Shown in pieces: positions 16,415 to 23,162 of a stretch of 28,740 nucleotides of DNA (the first letter of the stretch is position 1; every line of letters starts with the position of its first letter). The stretch lies in assembly GCA_024694785.1 (NCBI GenBank), contig JAILJL010000089.1, positions 1-28,740 on the forward strand. Reading direction: 5' to 3'. The stretch comes from Lachnospiraceae bacterium. GTDB lineage: Bacteria; Bacillota; Clostridia; Lachnospirales; Lachnospiraceae. A program made the translations under genes and the position numbers. The notes beneath the pieces are model-generated. The model did no database searches and was not told where the DNA came from. It saw only the letters and a list, made by a program, of their open reading frames with translations.

Positions 16415-17083
16415 ATGCCGAACGATTACAACTTGGCAGAGCTTATAAGTAAAGTAAGTAATCAGCAGGAATTGTTCGAATCAGCCAAAGAATTTCAGGA
16501 CATGATGATGCGTTATGAGTGTGCTGTCATGGAGGTTGAGACGAAGATCAAGATATTGAACGAGGAGTTCTCGCTTAGAACTCAGCGTAATCCGATAGAG
16601 TCGATCAAGTCAAGAATCAAGTCTCCTGCATCCATATATGAGAAGTTAAGCCGCAAAGGATATGATATGACCATAGAGAATATGGAGCAGCATATCAAGG
16701 ATATTGCGGGAGTAAGAGTTATATGCTCATTCCCGGAAGATATCTACGCGGTGGCCCGTCTTATAACGGAGCAGGATGATATTGTAATTCTTGAGATTAA
16801 GGATTACATTGCGAAGCCTAAGGATAACGGCTATAGATCCCTGCACTTGATCATTGCGGTTCCGATATTCCTTGCGAACGAGAAGCGCAATATGAAGGTG
16901 GAGATACAGTTTCGTACAATTGCGATGGACTTCTGGGCAAGCCTTGAGCACAAGGTTAAATATAAGAAGAATGTGGAGAATCCGGAGGAGATTGCGAAAG
17001 AGCTTAAGGAATGTGCGGACATCATTACATCTGTAGATTACAAGATGCAGGAGATAGAGCACAGGACATCGGTAATAGAATAG
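16415..17083 (+). CDS. Small alarmone synthetase, RelQ-type GTP pyrophosphokinase
   Basis: 222 residues from ATG 16415, 6 nt after AAGGAGG; a frame extension from 16382 lacks a ribosome site. It makes (p)ppGpp by moving pyrophosphate from ATP to GTP or GDP. Only the synthetase domain is present. Motifs: IKSRIKSPASIYEKL (substrate-binding Arg/Lys), DIAGVRVIC with the metal Asp, KPKDNGYRSLH (the G-loop with its stacking Tyr) and VEIQFRTIAMDFWASLEHK with the catalytic Glu. There is no HD hydrolase, TGS or ACT domain, so it is a stand-alone SAS. A C-terminal helix follows, as in tetrameric RelQ. RelQ (YjbM) versus RelP (YwaC) is not firmly decided. Confidence 0.9.
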   Translation: MPNDYNLAELISKVSNQQELFESAKEFQDMMMRYECAVMEVETKIKILNEEFSLRTQRNPIESIKSRIKSPASIYEKLSRKGYDMTIENMEQHIKDIAGVRVICSFPEDIYAVARLITEQDDIVILEIKDYIAKPKDNGYRSLHLIIAVPIFLANEKRNMKVEIQFRTIAMDFWASLEHKVKYKKNVENPEEIAKELKECADIITSVDYKMQEIEHRTSVIE

Positions 17084-17087
17084 ATAT

Positions 17088-17113
17088 AAGGCGCTGACTT
17101 GGCACAGTGCCTT
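17088..17113 (+). terminator. Hairpin between the alarmone synthetase and yitT-like genes
   Basis: AAGGCGCTG (17088-17096) pairs with CAGTGCCTT (17105-17113, one G-T pair). The 3' side lacks a clear T run, so it may be a weak terminator or a processing site. Confidence 0.4.
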
Positions 17114-17124
17114 ATTAATGGAAA

Positions 17125-17132
17125 GTGAGGAG
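17125..17132 (+). promoter_or_regulatory. Ribosome binding site deciding the YitT start
   Basis: GTGAGGAG ends 7 nt before ATG 17140. The in-frame GTG at 17125 is part of this site, so it is not the start. Confidence 0.7.
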
Positions 17133-17139
17133 CATCGGT

Positions 17140-18018
17140 ATGAAGAGTTCGATCGGTAAGATCATATGTAAGTTTCTTATACTTACGATAGGATGTGTTA
17201 TATATTCGGTGGGAGTTGCAATGTTTCTTGACCCCTATAATCTGGCACCGGGCGGAGTCACCGGTCTTAGTATTATCATAAGTTCGTGGACAAGTCTTAA
17301 GACAGGTACAATTATATATCTTATCAATATACCGATAATGATATTCGGGCTCGTGAAATTCGGCTGGAGATTCATGGTGTCGACCTTATATGTTACAACG
17401 CTTTCTTCATTATTGATGAACGGAATAACAAGTTATATCATTCCGAGAACCGGCTTACTTACTACGGATCTTTTAATATCCGGTGTTACGGGAGGCGCCC
17501 TTCTTGGAATCGGTCTTGCATTCATACTGCAACAGGGTGCAACCACCGGTGGCATAGATGTAATAGTCAAAGCTATAAGGCAGAAAGTTCCGCAGCTTAA
17601 GACCGGTAAGATGTTCATGATATTTGATACTGCTGTCGTATTGCTTTCGATGGTTGCTTTTAAGGATGTTCAGCTTGGATTATACGCAGTTGCTGCTATC
17701 GTAGTCACCAATTCCGTGCTGGATATGTTCTTATATAAGAATGACGGGGCTAATCTTCTCTATATAGTAACCGATAAAGCAGAAGAAGTTGCGGGCAGAG
17801 TTATGAAAGAAGTCGATATAGGAGTAACTTATCTTAATGGAGAAGGAGCATATACGGGCGAGAAGAAGAAGGTTGTCATGATCGTTGCCAAGCCTAATGT
17901 ATATGCCAAGATAAGAGCAATTGTAAGAGAAGAAGACGAGAAAGCGTTCCTTATAGTAAGCGGTGCATCGGATGTATTCGGTTACGGATATAAGGATCAT
18001 TATATGGAAGAATTGTAA
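17140..18018 (+). CDS. YitT-family membrane protein (DUF161-DUF2179)
   Basis: 292 residues. The N-terminal two-thirds holds about five to six membrane helices with the characteristic FLDPYNLAPGGVTGLSII and QQGATTGGIDVIVK segments. The C-terminal soluble part (from about residue 205) is the DUF2179 domain, with GVTYLNGEGAYTGEKKKVV and a final VSGASDVFGYGY. These proteins are very common in Firmicutes and their transport substrate is generally unknown. The gene ends in a strong terminator. It may be transcribed with the alarmone synthetase gene 56 nt upstream. Confidence 0.9.
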   Translation: MKSSIGKIICKFLILTIGCVIYSVGVAMFLDPYNLAPGGVTGLSIIISSWTSLKTGTIIYLINIPIMIFGLVKFGWRFMVSTLYVTTLSSLLMNGITSYIIPRTGLLTTDLLISGVTGGALLGIGLAFILQQGATTGGIDVIVKAIRQKVPQLKTGKMFMIFDTAVVLLSMVAFKDVQLGLYAVAAIVVTNSVLDMFLYKNDGANLLYIVTDKAEEVAGRVMKEVDIGVTYLNGEGAYTGEKKKVVMIVAKPNVYAKIRAIVREEDEKAFLIVSGASDVFGYGYKDHYMEEL

Positions 18019-18023
18019 AATAT

Positions 18024-18050
18024 GGGACTGCCGTTATGGCAGTCCCTTTT
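18024..18050 (+). terminator. Intrinsic terminator after the YitT gene
   Basis: GGGACTGCC (18024-18032) and GGCAGTCCC (18038-18046) form a perfect 9-bp stem with a 5-nt loop and a TTTT tail. Confidence 0.92.
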
Positions 18051-18057
18051 AGTCAGG

Positions 18058-18086
18058 TTGACTTTTTAAATTTGTTTTATTAAAAT
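18058..18086 (+). promoter_or_regulatory. Promoter of the two-HTH regulator gene
   Basis: TTGACT (18058-18063), a 17-nt spacer and TAAAAT (18081-18086), each one base off consensus. The leader is about 45 nt and contains AAGGAG and GAGGA sites before ATG 18137. Confidence 0.75.
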
Positions 18087-18136
18087 TAAGAATAGTGTTA
18101 ATTTGTTATATTATGGAAAGGAGTCTGTGAGGACGT

Positions 18137-19978
18137 ATGGATAATGGTGTTTTAATGTCATCTACAAGTGAGCTTGAAGCCAGGTTCCGCAAAGCCAGAG
18201 GCGTGACGCTTGAGGAAATATGCTATGGACTTGTTGGTACATCACAGGTGTCTTCCTGGGAAAATGGCAATGCGTCAATAGATTTTGCAATTTCTTACCG
18301 GCTTCTTTCGCGATTGTTCATTGAGGACAGTAAGGGAGTATGGTGGGTTAATAGTGATGAGTATGAAGCATGGTATAAGCAGAATAATATAGTCTGGCTT
18401 CTTTGCATGCAGAAGTATGACGAGGCTTTGGCTGCAATAGATAATTATACAAATGAAGAGAATCTTAAGCCTCTAGAGGAGCAGTTCATCTTAAGAATGA
18501 GAGCGCTTTATCTTATGGCTACAGATGGCGATAAGGGCGAGATATATAGACTTACGAAAGAAGCAATTGAGATAACGGTACCGGGATTCGAACTTGATAA
18601 TCTGGTGAAGCTTATCGTTTCATCCCAGGAGCTTGATATGATTCTTGATATCGAGCGATATTCTACCAATAACAGAAGGGTATACGGAGCGGTTATCGGA
18701 TATCTTATTGCAAGAGAGATTAAGGAGCCTTATCAACGGAGAATACTTCCGAAAGCGACGTATTATTATGTTGATGCGATTGATATAGAGCAGATTGATA
18801 GCTTAAATGAGATCATTACCTTAAAGGGTAAAATTGATTATGCAATCGAATGTCTTCGTAATGTAGGATATCTTAATTATATGCTTGAACTCCTTGATAA
18901 GAAGAAGGCAGTAATTGTAAGACAGATGGTACTGGACCAGGATAATAAGGAAAAGTATGGTAAAGAGCTTAATACAATCGATGAATATATAGAACTATTC
19001 TCGGATGAATATGAGAGGTTCGGAGTAAGGAAGGATACTATCCTTATTCCCGATACATATGTACCATGTTCGGTCTATAATATGAGCGAGATCGTATATA
19101 AGAGAAGAACTATGCTTGGTATCTCTCAGAGTATGTTGGCGAAGGATTTGTGTGATATCAAGACAATAAGAAGATGGGAACAGGGGAAGACCGTTCCGCA
19201 GACATATATTAGAGATGAGGTCTTTACGCGCCTAAAAATGGCAGGAAGGGGAATTCCGTATGAAAAAACGTTGGTGTTACCATTAATAGGAGGAATGCTA
19301 TCGTACGAAGCCAGTCCGGTGAGTACATGGAATGAGTATAGATATAAAGGATCCTATATTTATGATTTGCTAGGGATAGACAGAGACGATGAAGAGTATG
19401 ATTACCAGGACCGCATATTTGAAGCAAGTAATATGCATATTTCTGATGAAACCATATATGAGTATGTCAAAAGTGCAATAGAAAGAAAGTATCCGGTAGA
19501 TACAATATTAAATGCGCAGGATTTGTGGCTTGACAGATTTGATCTGATTGACTATTGTAATTTTTGCTTTTATGATAAGGATGTTACGGAACGTGGGAAG
19601 TATCTTGCAGCACTTAAAGAATATCTGGATAGAGATATGAATACGACTCTTGAAATGTCGGATTGGGTTATACGTGAAAATGTATATAACCTATTGAGAA
19701 ATGAGTACGGAAATGCCGGAAGGTATGATGAGTCTAATGAGATAGCGGATTATCTTTTAAGGGGCCAGCTTTGTTACAGAAGATTTCATCTTAATGCGCA
19801 GCTTACATATAATAACTGGTGGAACGAGAATGAAAGAAGAAAGAATGAAGCTGACTGGCCCGAAGGTACGGAGAAAACCATCCGAAGATGCATATTGATT
19901 GCAGAGCTGCTTAAGTCAAGAGCAAGTGTAGATTTTTATAAGTGGAAACTGGATGTCATTAAAAAAAGGAATTCGTAA
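18137..19978 (+). CDS. Large helical regulator with two XRE-like HTH segments (RRNPP-like candidate)
   Basis: 613 residues, soluble and almost all helical. Residues about 9-60 look like a divergent XRE HTH (RKARGVTLEEICYGLV, then SQVSSWENG). Residues about 65-310 form helical-hairpin, TPR-like repeats. A second, clearer XRE HTH lies at about 315-355 (KRRTMLGISQSMLAKDL, then TIRRWEQGKTVPQ). The rest is again helical. HTH plus TPR-like repeats is the layout of RRNPP peptide-responsive regulators (Rgg, PlcR, NprR), but two HTH units in one chain is unusual. It has its own promoter and converges on a small exported-peptide gene next to a secreted protease, which supports a peptide-sensing role. 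No ligand pocket can be proven from sequence alone. A general HTH/TPR transcription factor is the fallback call. Confidence 0.7.
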   Translation: MDNGVLMSSTSELEARFRKARGVTLEEICYGLVGTSQVSSWENGNASIDFAISYRLLSRLFIEDSKGVWWVNSDEYEAWYKQNNIVWLLCMQKYDEALAAIDNYTNEENLKPLEEQFILRMRALYLMATDGDKGEIYRLTKEAIEITVPGFELDNLVKLIVSSQELDMILDIERYSTNNRRVYGAVIGYLIAREIKEPYQRRILPKATYYYVDAIDIEQIDSLNEIITLKGKIDYAIECLRNVGYLNYMLELLDKKKAVIVRQMVLDQDNKEKYGKELNTIDEYIELFSDEYERFGVRKDTILIPDTYVPCSVYNMSEIVYKRRTMLGISQSMLAKDLCDIKTIRRWEQGKTVPQTYIRDEVFTRLKMAGRGIPYEKTLVLPLIGGMLSYEASPVSTWNEYRYKGSYIYDLLGIDRDDEEYDYQDRIFEASNMHISDETIYEYVKSAIERKYPVDTILNAQDLWLDRFDLIDYCNFCFYDKDVTERGKYLAALKEYLDRDMNTTLEMSDWVIRENVYNLLRNEYGNAGRYDESNEIADYLLRGQLCYRRFHLNAQLTYNNWWNENERRKNEADWPEGTEKTIRRCILIAELLKSRASVDFYKWKLDVIKKRNS

Positions 19979-19993
19979 AAACGAATTCCTTTT
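19964..19993. terminator. Bidirectional terminator between regulator and peptide gene
   Basis: AAAAGGAATTCGT (19964-19976) and ACGAATTCCTTTT (19981-19993) form a perfect 13-bp stem with a 4-nt loop, with A/T runs on both sides. It includes the regulator's last codons and stop, and would end both converging transcripts. Confidence 0.92.
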
Positions 19994-20014
19994 ATTGTTG
20001 AATATAGTATGAGA

Positions 20015-20209
20015 TTATTTAGGTCCGCCTCCGGAGAGGCCAGCTCTTTCGTAGATTACACAAGGATCGTCTGCACCGAGAATAATTGATGCACCCGGAT
20101 CATTCATCGCGCCTTTGTTAATGTTACTGATGCCCGATGTGTTTGCAAGAATCATAAGACAAAGAGTAAGGCATGCAAATGTCTTAAACATATTATAAAA
20201 CTTCTTCAT
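20015..20209 (-). CDS. Small exported peptide precursor (candidate signalling peptide)
   Basis: 64 residues. A strong GGAGG (in AGGAGGT-like context at 20217-20222) lies 8 nt before the ATG, and a good promoter lies upstream, so it is a real gene. The N-terminus is basic (MKK) followed by a hydrophobic segment at residues 10-22, which looks like a signal peptide. The remainder is a polar tail ending LSGGGPK with a single Cys at position 50. I recognise no family. Possible roles are a quorum-sensing pro-peptide for the convergent regulator, or a small secreted effector or bacteriocin-like peptide. No AgrB-type processing gene or ABC exporter is nearby, which argues against an AgrD peptide. It is divergent from the secreted protease gene. 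Confidence 0.72.
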   Translation of the reverse strand: MKKFYNMFKTFACLTLCLMILANTSGISNINKGAMNDPGASIILGADDPCVIYERAGLSGGGPK

Positions 20210-20250
20210 TTCTATTACCTCCGAAAATCATTACCTAACAGATGATACTA

Positions 20251-20258
20251 CCCCCCCC
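20251..20258 (-). repeat. Eight-base C/G homopolymer in the peptide gene leader
   Basis: A run of eight C on the + strand (G in the peptide mRNA), flanked by CTAC/GTAG half-repeats. It lies between the predicted start of transcription (about 20274) and the ribosome site at 20217-20222. Confidence 0.7.
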
Positions 20259-20280
20259 GAGTAGCATAGCTGATAAGTTT

Positions 20281-20309
20281 ATTATATATGGGATAAGAAT
20301 TATTTACAA
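20281..20309 (-). promoter_or_regulatory. Promoter of the peptide gene
   Basis: Read on the minus strand: TTGTAA (20309-20304), a 17-nt spacer and a perfect TATAAT (20286-20281). The start would be near 20274, giving a leader of about 65 nt. Confidence 0.8.
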
Positions 20310-20348
20310 GGGACATAAATTAAAAATATCATTTTGCAATTATGTCCC
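20310..20348. promoter_or_regulatory. Spaced dyad GGGACATAA / TTATGTCCC (candidate operator)
   Basis: Perfect 9-bp arms at 20310-20318 and 20340-20348, 30 bp apart centre to centre (about three helical turns). The left arm touches the -35 box of the minus-strand peptide promoter, a typical activator position. Nearby sequence contains a third related half-site at 20471-20477. Confidence 0.6.
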
Positions 20349-20386
20349 CTACCATAAGTGAGAAAGAGATAATCTGAAAGTGGCTC

Positions 20387-20416
20387 TTGTTAGATGCATA
20401 AGATACGGGGTATTAT
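20387..20416 (+). promoter_or_regulatory. Promoter of the secreted protease gene
   Basis: TTGTTA (20387-20392), an 18-nt spacer and TATTAT (20411-20416), with a start near 20423 and a leader of about 137 nt. Confidence 0.55.
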
Positions 20417-20422
20417 GTGAGC

Positions 20423-20559
20423 ATGAAGCGTCCCGCCCCTGCTAACAGCAAATAACGGAGTATACCTCCGGGGACATCATACGGAGTTCCGTTTACGAAA
20501 AGGAACTCCGGTAAACCAATCACATTTTATTTTAAAATTAAAAAGGAAGGACTAAAGCA
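20423..20559 (+). promoter_or_regulatory. Structured 5' leader of the protease gene with tandem hairpins
   Basis: Two hairpins are visible: CGGAG-TATAC-CTCCG (20456-20470) and CGGAGTTCC (20482-20490) with GGAACTCCG (20502-20510). Between them lies GGGACAT (20471-20477), the half-site also found twice upstream. The CGGAG/CTCCG arms of the two hairpins could exchange partners. No T run follows, so this is not a terminator. I match it to no known riboswitch class. AAGGAAGG precedes the ATG at 20560. Confidence 0.5.
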
Positions 20560-21744
20560 ATGAAGAACAAATTACTTAAGTTATTAAGTATTGCAATGGC
20601 AATGGTCATTGCAGTAAGCGCAAGCTTTTCAGCATCTGCATCAGCATCATGGTGGAACTGGAACGACGAAGCAAAGCTTCTCAAGGTGTTTAACGTATTA
20701 ACCAATAATCAGGTAGGAACAATTTCCGAGATGATCCTTGGTATGACCGAAGGCGAAGAGTTCGGTTCAATCGTTATCGGTGATTATGTATCAGCTTACA
20801 ACGTAGATACACAGCAGGTATTCTTTATGTATCCTGTATTCTGTGATGGCCAGGTACGTTTCGTAGCTAACGTAGATTCTTACGGCGGCGTAGTTGTTAC
20901 AAGCAACACAGAAGCATATAATGCTATTTCCAACCTTGAAGGTGGCAGCACATATCTTATCCTTGTTGATAATGGTGCTTACTACGCAAAGGATACTGCA
21001 GGCGCAGTTATGTTATATGAAGATGAGTACAACATGACAAATGATGTTCGTTCTTATGATGATTATACATATTATCAGATGCTTTCAGCTATCATGACAC
21101 ACTATATCATTTCGTTCTCCAACTTTATCTGGAGCCTCTTTGATATGGACAACAACAACACAATTACACTTGGTAGTTCAGATCAGTTATACACCGGCTG
21201 GTGGGATTGGTTCTGGGATTGGGGTGGCGGAAGCGACAACGATAACAACAACAACCAGTACCAGACAATCACAAATAAGTTACCTCTTACAAGCTTCTTA
21301 AGACAGGGTAACTACGGAATCTGCTGGGCATGTACAGTAGGTACAATCGTTAACTACAAGACCAACTACAACGTAACAGGTTTCCAGGTAGCAGACCTTA
21401 TGGGAATCGATTACAACAGAGGCGGTACAGCAGACGAAATGAGACAGGCTCTTGCTAGATATGGTTTATCCTACAGAGTAAGAGGCAACAAGTTAAGCTT
21501 CTCAGAAGTTAAGACAAGCATTGACAACGACAGACCATTTGGTATTCTCCTCTTTACATCAAATGCAGGTCATGCAATCACAGGATACGGCTATGAGTAT
21601 TACACAGGTAATACATCTTCAAATGCATCGACCAACCTCGTATACGCATGGGATTCTAACGGATATCAGATCTCATTCGCACAGTCAGCATCAAGAGTTA
21701 ACACATCAGGTTACTCATTCCAGTGGCAGAACGCTGTTTACTAA
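20560..21744 (+). CDS. Secreted papain-like cysteine protease with N-terminal pro-region
   Basis: 394 residues. Signal peptide: MKNKLLKLL followed by a hydrophobic core and an Ala/Ser-rich cleavage region ending near residue 30. A pro-like region of about 200 residues follows, containing a Trp-rich patch (WWDWFWDWGGG, about 214-224) and an Asp/Asn linker. The catalytic part has QGNYGICWAC, which aligns with papain QGSCGSCWA: oxyanion Gln249 and nucleophile Cys255. GHAITGYGY holds His338, and AWDSNGY has Asp365 where papain has Asn. This places it in clan CA (C1/C39/C47-like). Codon use (AAC, ACA, GCA, TTA) differs from neighbours and resembles hup, suggesting high expression. Substrate unknown: dietary or host protein, or processing of the adjacent peptide. 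Confidence 0.85.
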   Translation: MKNKLLKLLSIAMAMVIAVSASFSASASASWWNWNDEAKLLKVFNVLTNNQVGTISEMILGMTEGEEFGSIVIGDYVSAYNVDTQQVFFMYPVFCDGQVRFVANVDSYGGVVVTSNTEAYNAISNLEGGSTYLILVDNGAYYAKDTAGAVMLYEDEYNMTNDVRSYDDYTYYQMLSAIMTHYIISFSNFIWSLFDMDNNNTITLGSSDQLYTGWWDWFWDWGGGSDNDNNNNQYQTITNKLPLTSFLRQGNYGICWACTVGTIVNYKTNYNVTGFQVADLMGIDYNRGGTADEMRQALARYGLSYRVRGNKLSFSEVKTSIDNDRPFGILLFTSNAGHAITGYGYEYYTGNTSSNASTNLVYAWDSNGYQISFAQSASRVNTSGYSFQWQNAVY

Positions 21745-21794
21745 ATTGATGCACTAACGGGGGCAGATAGGACTTAATCAGTTTGGGACGTGAG

Positions 21795-21848
21795 AAAAAA
21801 GATGCTGAAGGGCAGTCAAGAAACGTTGACTGCCTCAGCATCTTTTTT
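21795..21848. terminator. Long terminator between protease and ThrE operon
   Basis: AAAAAAGATGCTGA and TCAGCATCTTTTTT plus inner GGCAGTCAA/TTGACTGCC arms form a stem of more than 20 bp with one 2-nt bulge and a 6-nt loop. A and T runs flank both sides, so it can end both converging transcripts. Confidence 0.9.
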
Positions 21849-21881
21849 ATTTTTAATAGATTTATTAATGGTGTAAATGTG

Positions 21882-22349
21882 TTAGTATTGTTTTTTTAGT
21901 GATATTCTTTGAACTATCTCGCGCCATAGATTAAATGCTACCGAGACAAGTATCAATCCGACTGCAATACCAAGTGCCGAAAGGGCAGTTGATATGCCGT
22001 AAATCCTGGCATTAAGCTGATCTTTGGTCATTGCATAGAATGTAGCGTAGAAAAGCGAACCTCCGGGAACCAGCGGCAGAATTGCGATTACAAGGAAGAT
22101 GGTTGCGGGAGCTTTGAGGGTCCTTGCAAATATTTCCGAGATAATCGTACCTGCAGCGGCAGCTATCATACATGAAATGAATATATCATCGTGGGTAATA
22201 TACGATACTATCGCGCATGTTATCCAGCTTGTAACAGCAGATATTCCGCAGAATATTATTCGTTTGGGGTTATTGCGATGTATGGCTGCAAATGCCAGAC
22301 ATGCAACAAGAGCACCGATTGATTCAAAAGTCAATTGTCTTATATCCAT
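21882..22349 (-). CDS. Threonine/serine exporter ThrE subunit, YjjB-like
   Basis: 155 residues with four to five membrane helices. The small half of the split ThrE exporter (DUF3815/ThrE_2 type): motifs include an early F-E-S-I-G-A segment, MIAAAAGTIISEIFAR, and a LPLVPGGSLFYATFYAM loop, the family hallmark PGG. It works with the larger YjjP-like protein encoded 6 nt upstream, whose last codons carry this gene's GGGAGG site. Family members export threonine, serine or, in YjjPB, succinate; the substrate here is not shown. Confidence 0.85.
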   Translation of the reverse strand: MDIRQLTFESIGALVACLAFAAIHRNNPKRIIFCGISAVTSWITCAIVSYITHDDIFISCMIAAAAGTIISEIFARTLKAPATIFLVIAILPLVPGGSLFYATFYAMTKDQLNARIYGISTALSALGIAVGLILVSVAFNLWREIVQRISLKKQY

Positions 22350-22355
22350 AGCGAC

Positions 22356-23162
22356 TTACCTCCCGAGAAAGAAAATAGGAATAGCATATCCGACCGCTAT
22401 TGCGGCAGCAATCATAAGAGATTCCATCATCCTGATAAGTCCTGCAATGATATCGCCGCAGAGCATATCACGGAAGGAAGTGGTAAGTGCAAGTCCCGGG
22501 ATAAAGAGCATGACGTTGCCGATCATTACTTTGTCGATGTTGCCGGGGTAACCGAGCCTGGAGATTATCATGGCGATAAGACAGGCTATAAGGGCCGATA
22601 CCGCGGTATACAGGAGCTTATTCACGTTCTGCAGCATGGAAAACTTCGCCAGGAGCATAATTACTATACCGATAAGTCCCGATACCAGGGCGTCCAGTAA
22701 TGAGCCATGAAAGAAAAAGGCGAATCCCCCACTGGCAAAGAAGTAAACCGGAGCCATAATCAGCATATTGCTGCTATAGCTTGTCGGCGGCATATTTTCC
22801 AGTCTGTCGTGTATATCCGTTACACCCGGTTGATTCTTGACTATGTACCTTGAAAGAGCATTAAGATCTTCAAGGTGATTCATATTGTTGGAAATGGTAT
22901 ATACGCGTCTCGTTTGCGTAATAAGCTCGCCATTTGGGTCTTCAAATGATACGGATATGAATTCCGGTATGCAGAATACATTGACTTTTTCATAACCGTA
23001 CGATTTGAGAATCCGGAATAATGAATCTTCCACGCGGTTGGTCTCGGCACCGGAGTTAAGCATCTCCTCGGCAATGTCGAGGAATAATGAGAGGAGATAG
23101 TGAGAATCCTGCTCGCTTTTGGCTTTCTTCGGGTCGACGCGGGTACTAATATCAAATATCAT
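22356..23162 (-). CDS. Threonine/serine exporter ThrE subunit, YjjP-like
   Basis: 268 residues from the ATG at 23162, which forms an ATGA overlap with the SDR stop and lies 6 nt after GGAGG; the ATG at 23168 touches that site and is less likely. The N-terminal soluble part contains EEMLNSGAETNRVEDSL, the conserved DUF1212/ThrE region, followed by about five membrane helices from residue 140. The PGLALTTSFRDMLCGDIIAGL segment is typical of the family. It pairs with the YjjB-like gene downstream. Co-transcription with the SDR gene is near certain from the overlap, but a functional link is unproven. Confidence 0.87.
   Translation of the reverse strand: MIFDISTRVDPKKAKSEQDSHYLLSLFLDIAEEMLNSGAETNRVEDSLFRILKSYGYEKVNVFCIPEFISVSFEDPNGELITQTRRVYTISNNMNHLEDLNALSRYIVKNQPGVTDIHDRLENMPPTSYSSNMLIMAPVYFFASGGFAFFFHGSLLDALVSGLIGIVIMLLAKFSMLQNVNKLLYTAVSALIACLIAMIISRLGYPGNIDKVMIGNVMLFIPGLALTTSFRDMLCGDIIAGLIRMMESLMIAAAIAVGYAIPIFFLGR

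Noticed and set aside
20015..20209. AgrD-like cyclic autoinducer peptide
   Set aside because: No AgrB-type membrane protease or AgrC kinase nearby, and the sequence around Cys50 does not resemble the usual AgrD core with its acidic tail.
20251..20258. C8 run as an assembly error
   Set aside because: It lies outside coding sequence, so nothing shows it is wrong; kept as a low-interest observation.
20423..20559. Known riboswitch (c-di-GMP, SAM, c-di-AMP, preQ1) in the protease leader
   Set aside because: The conserved core bases of these classes, as I recall them, are not present; only simple hairpins can be seen.
22099..22700. Plus-strand open frames over the ThrE genes
   Set aside because: They are opposite two overlapping, well-supported membrane protein genes and lack ribosome sites.
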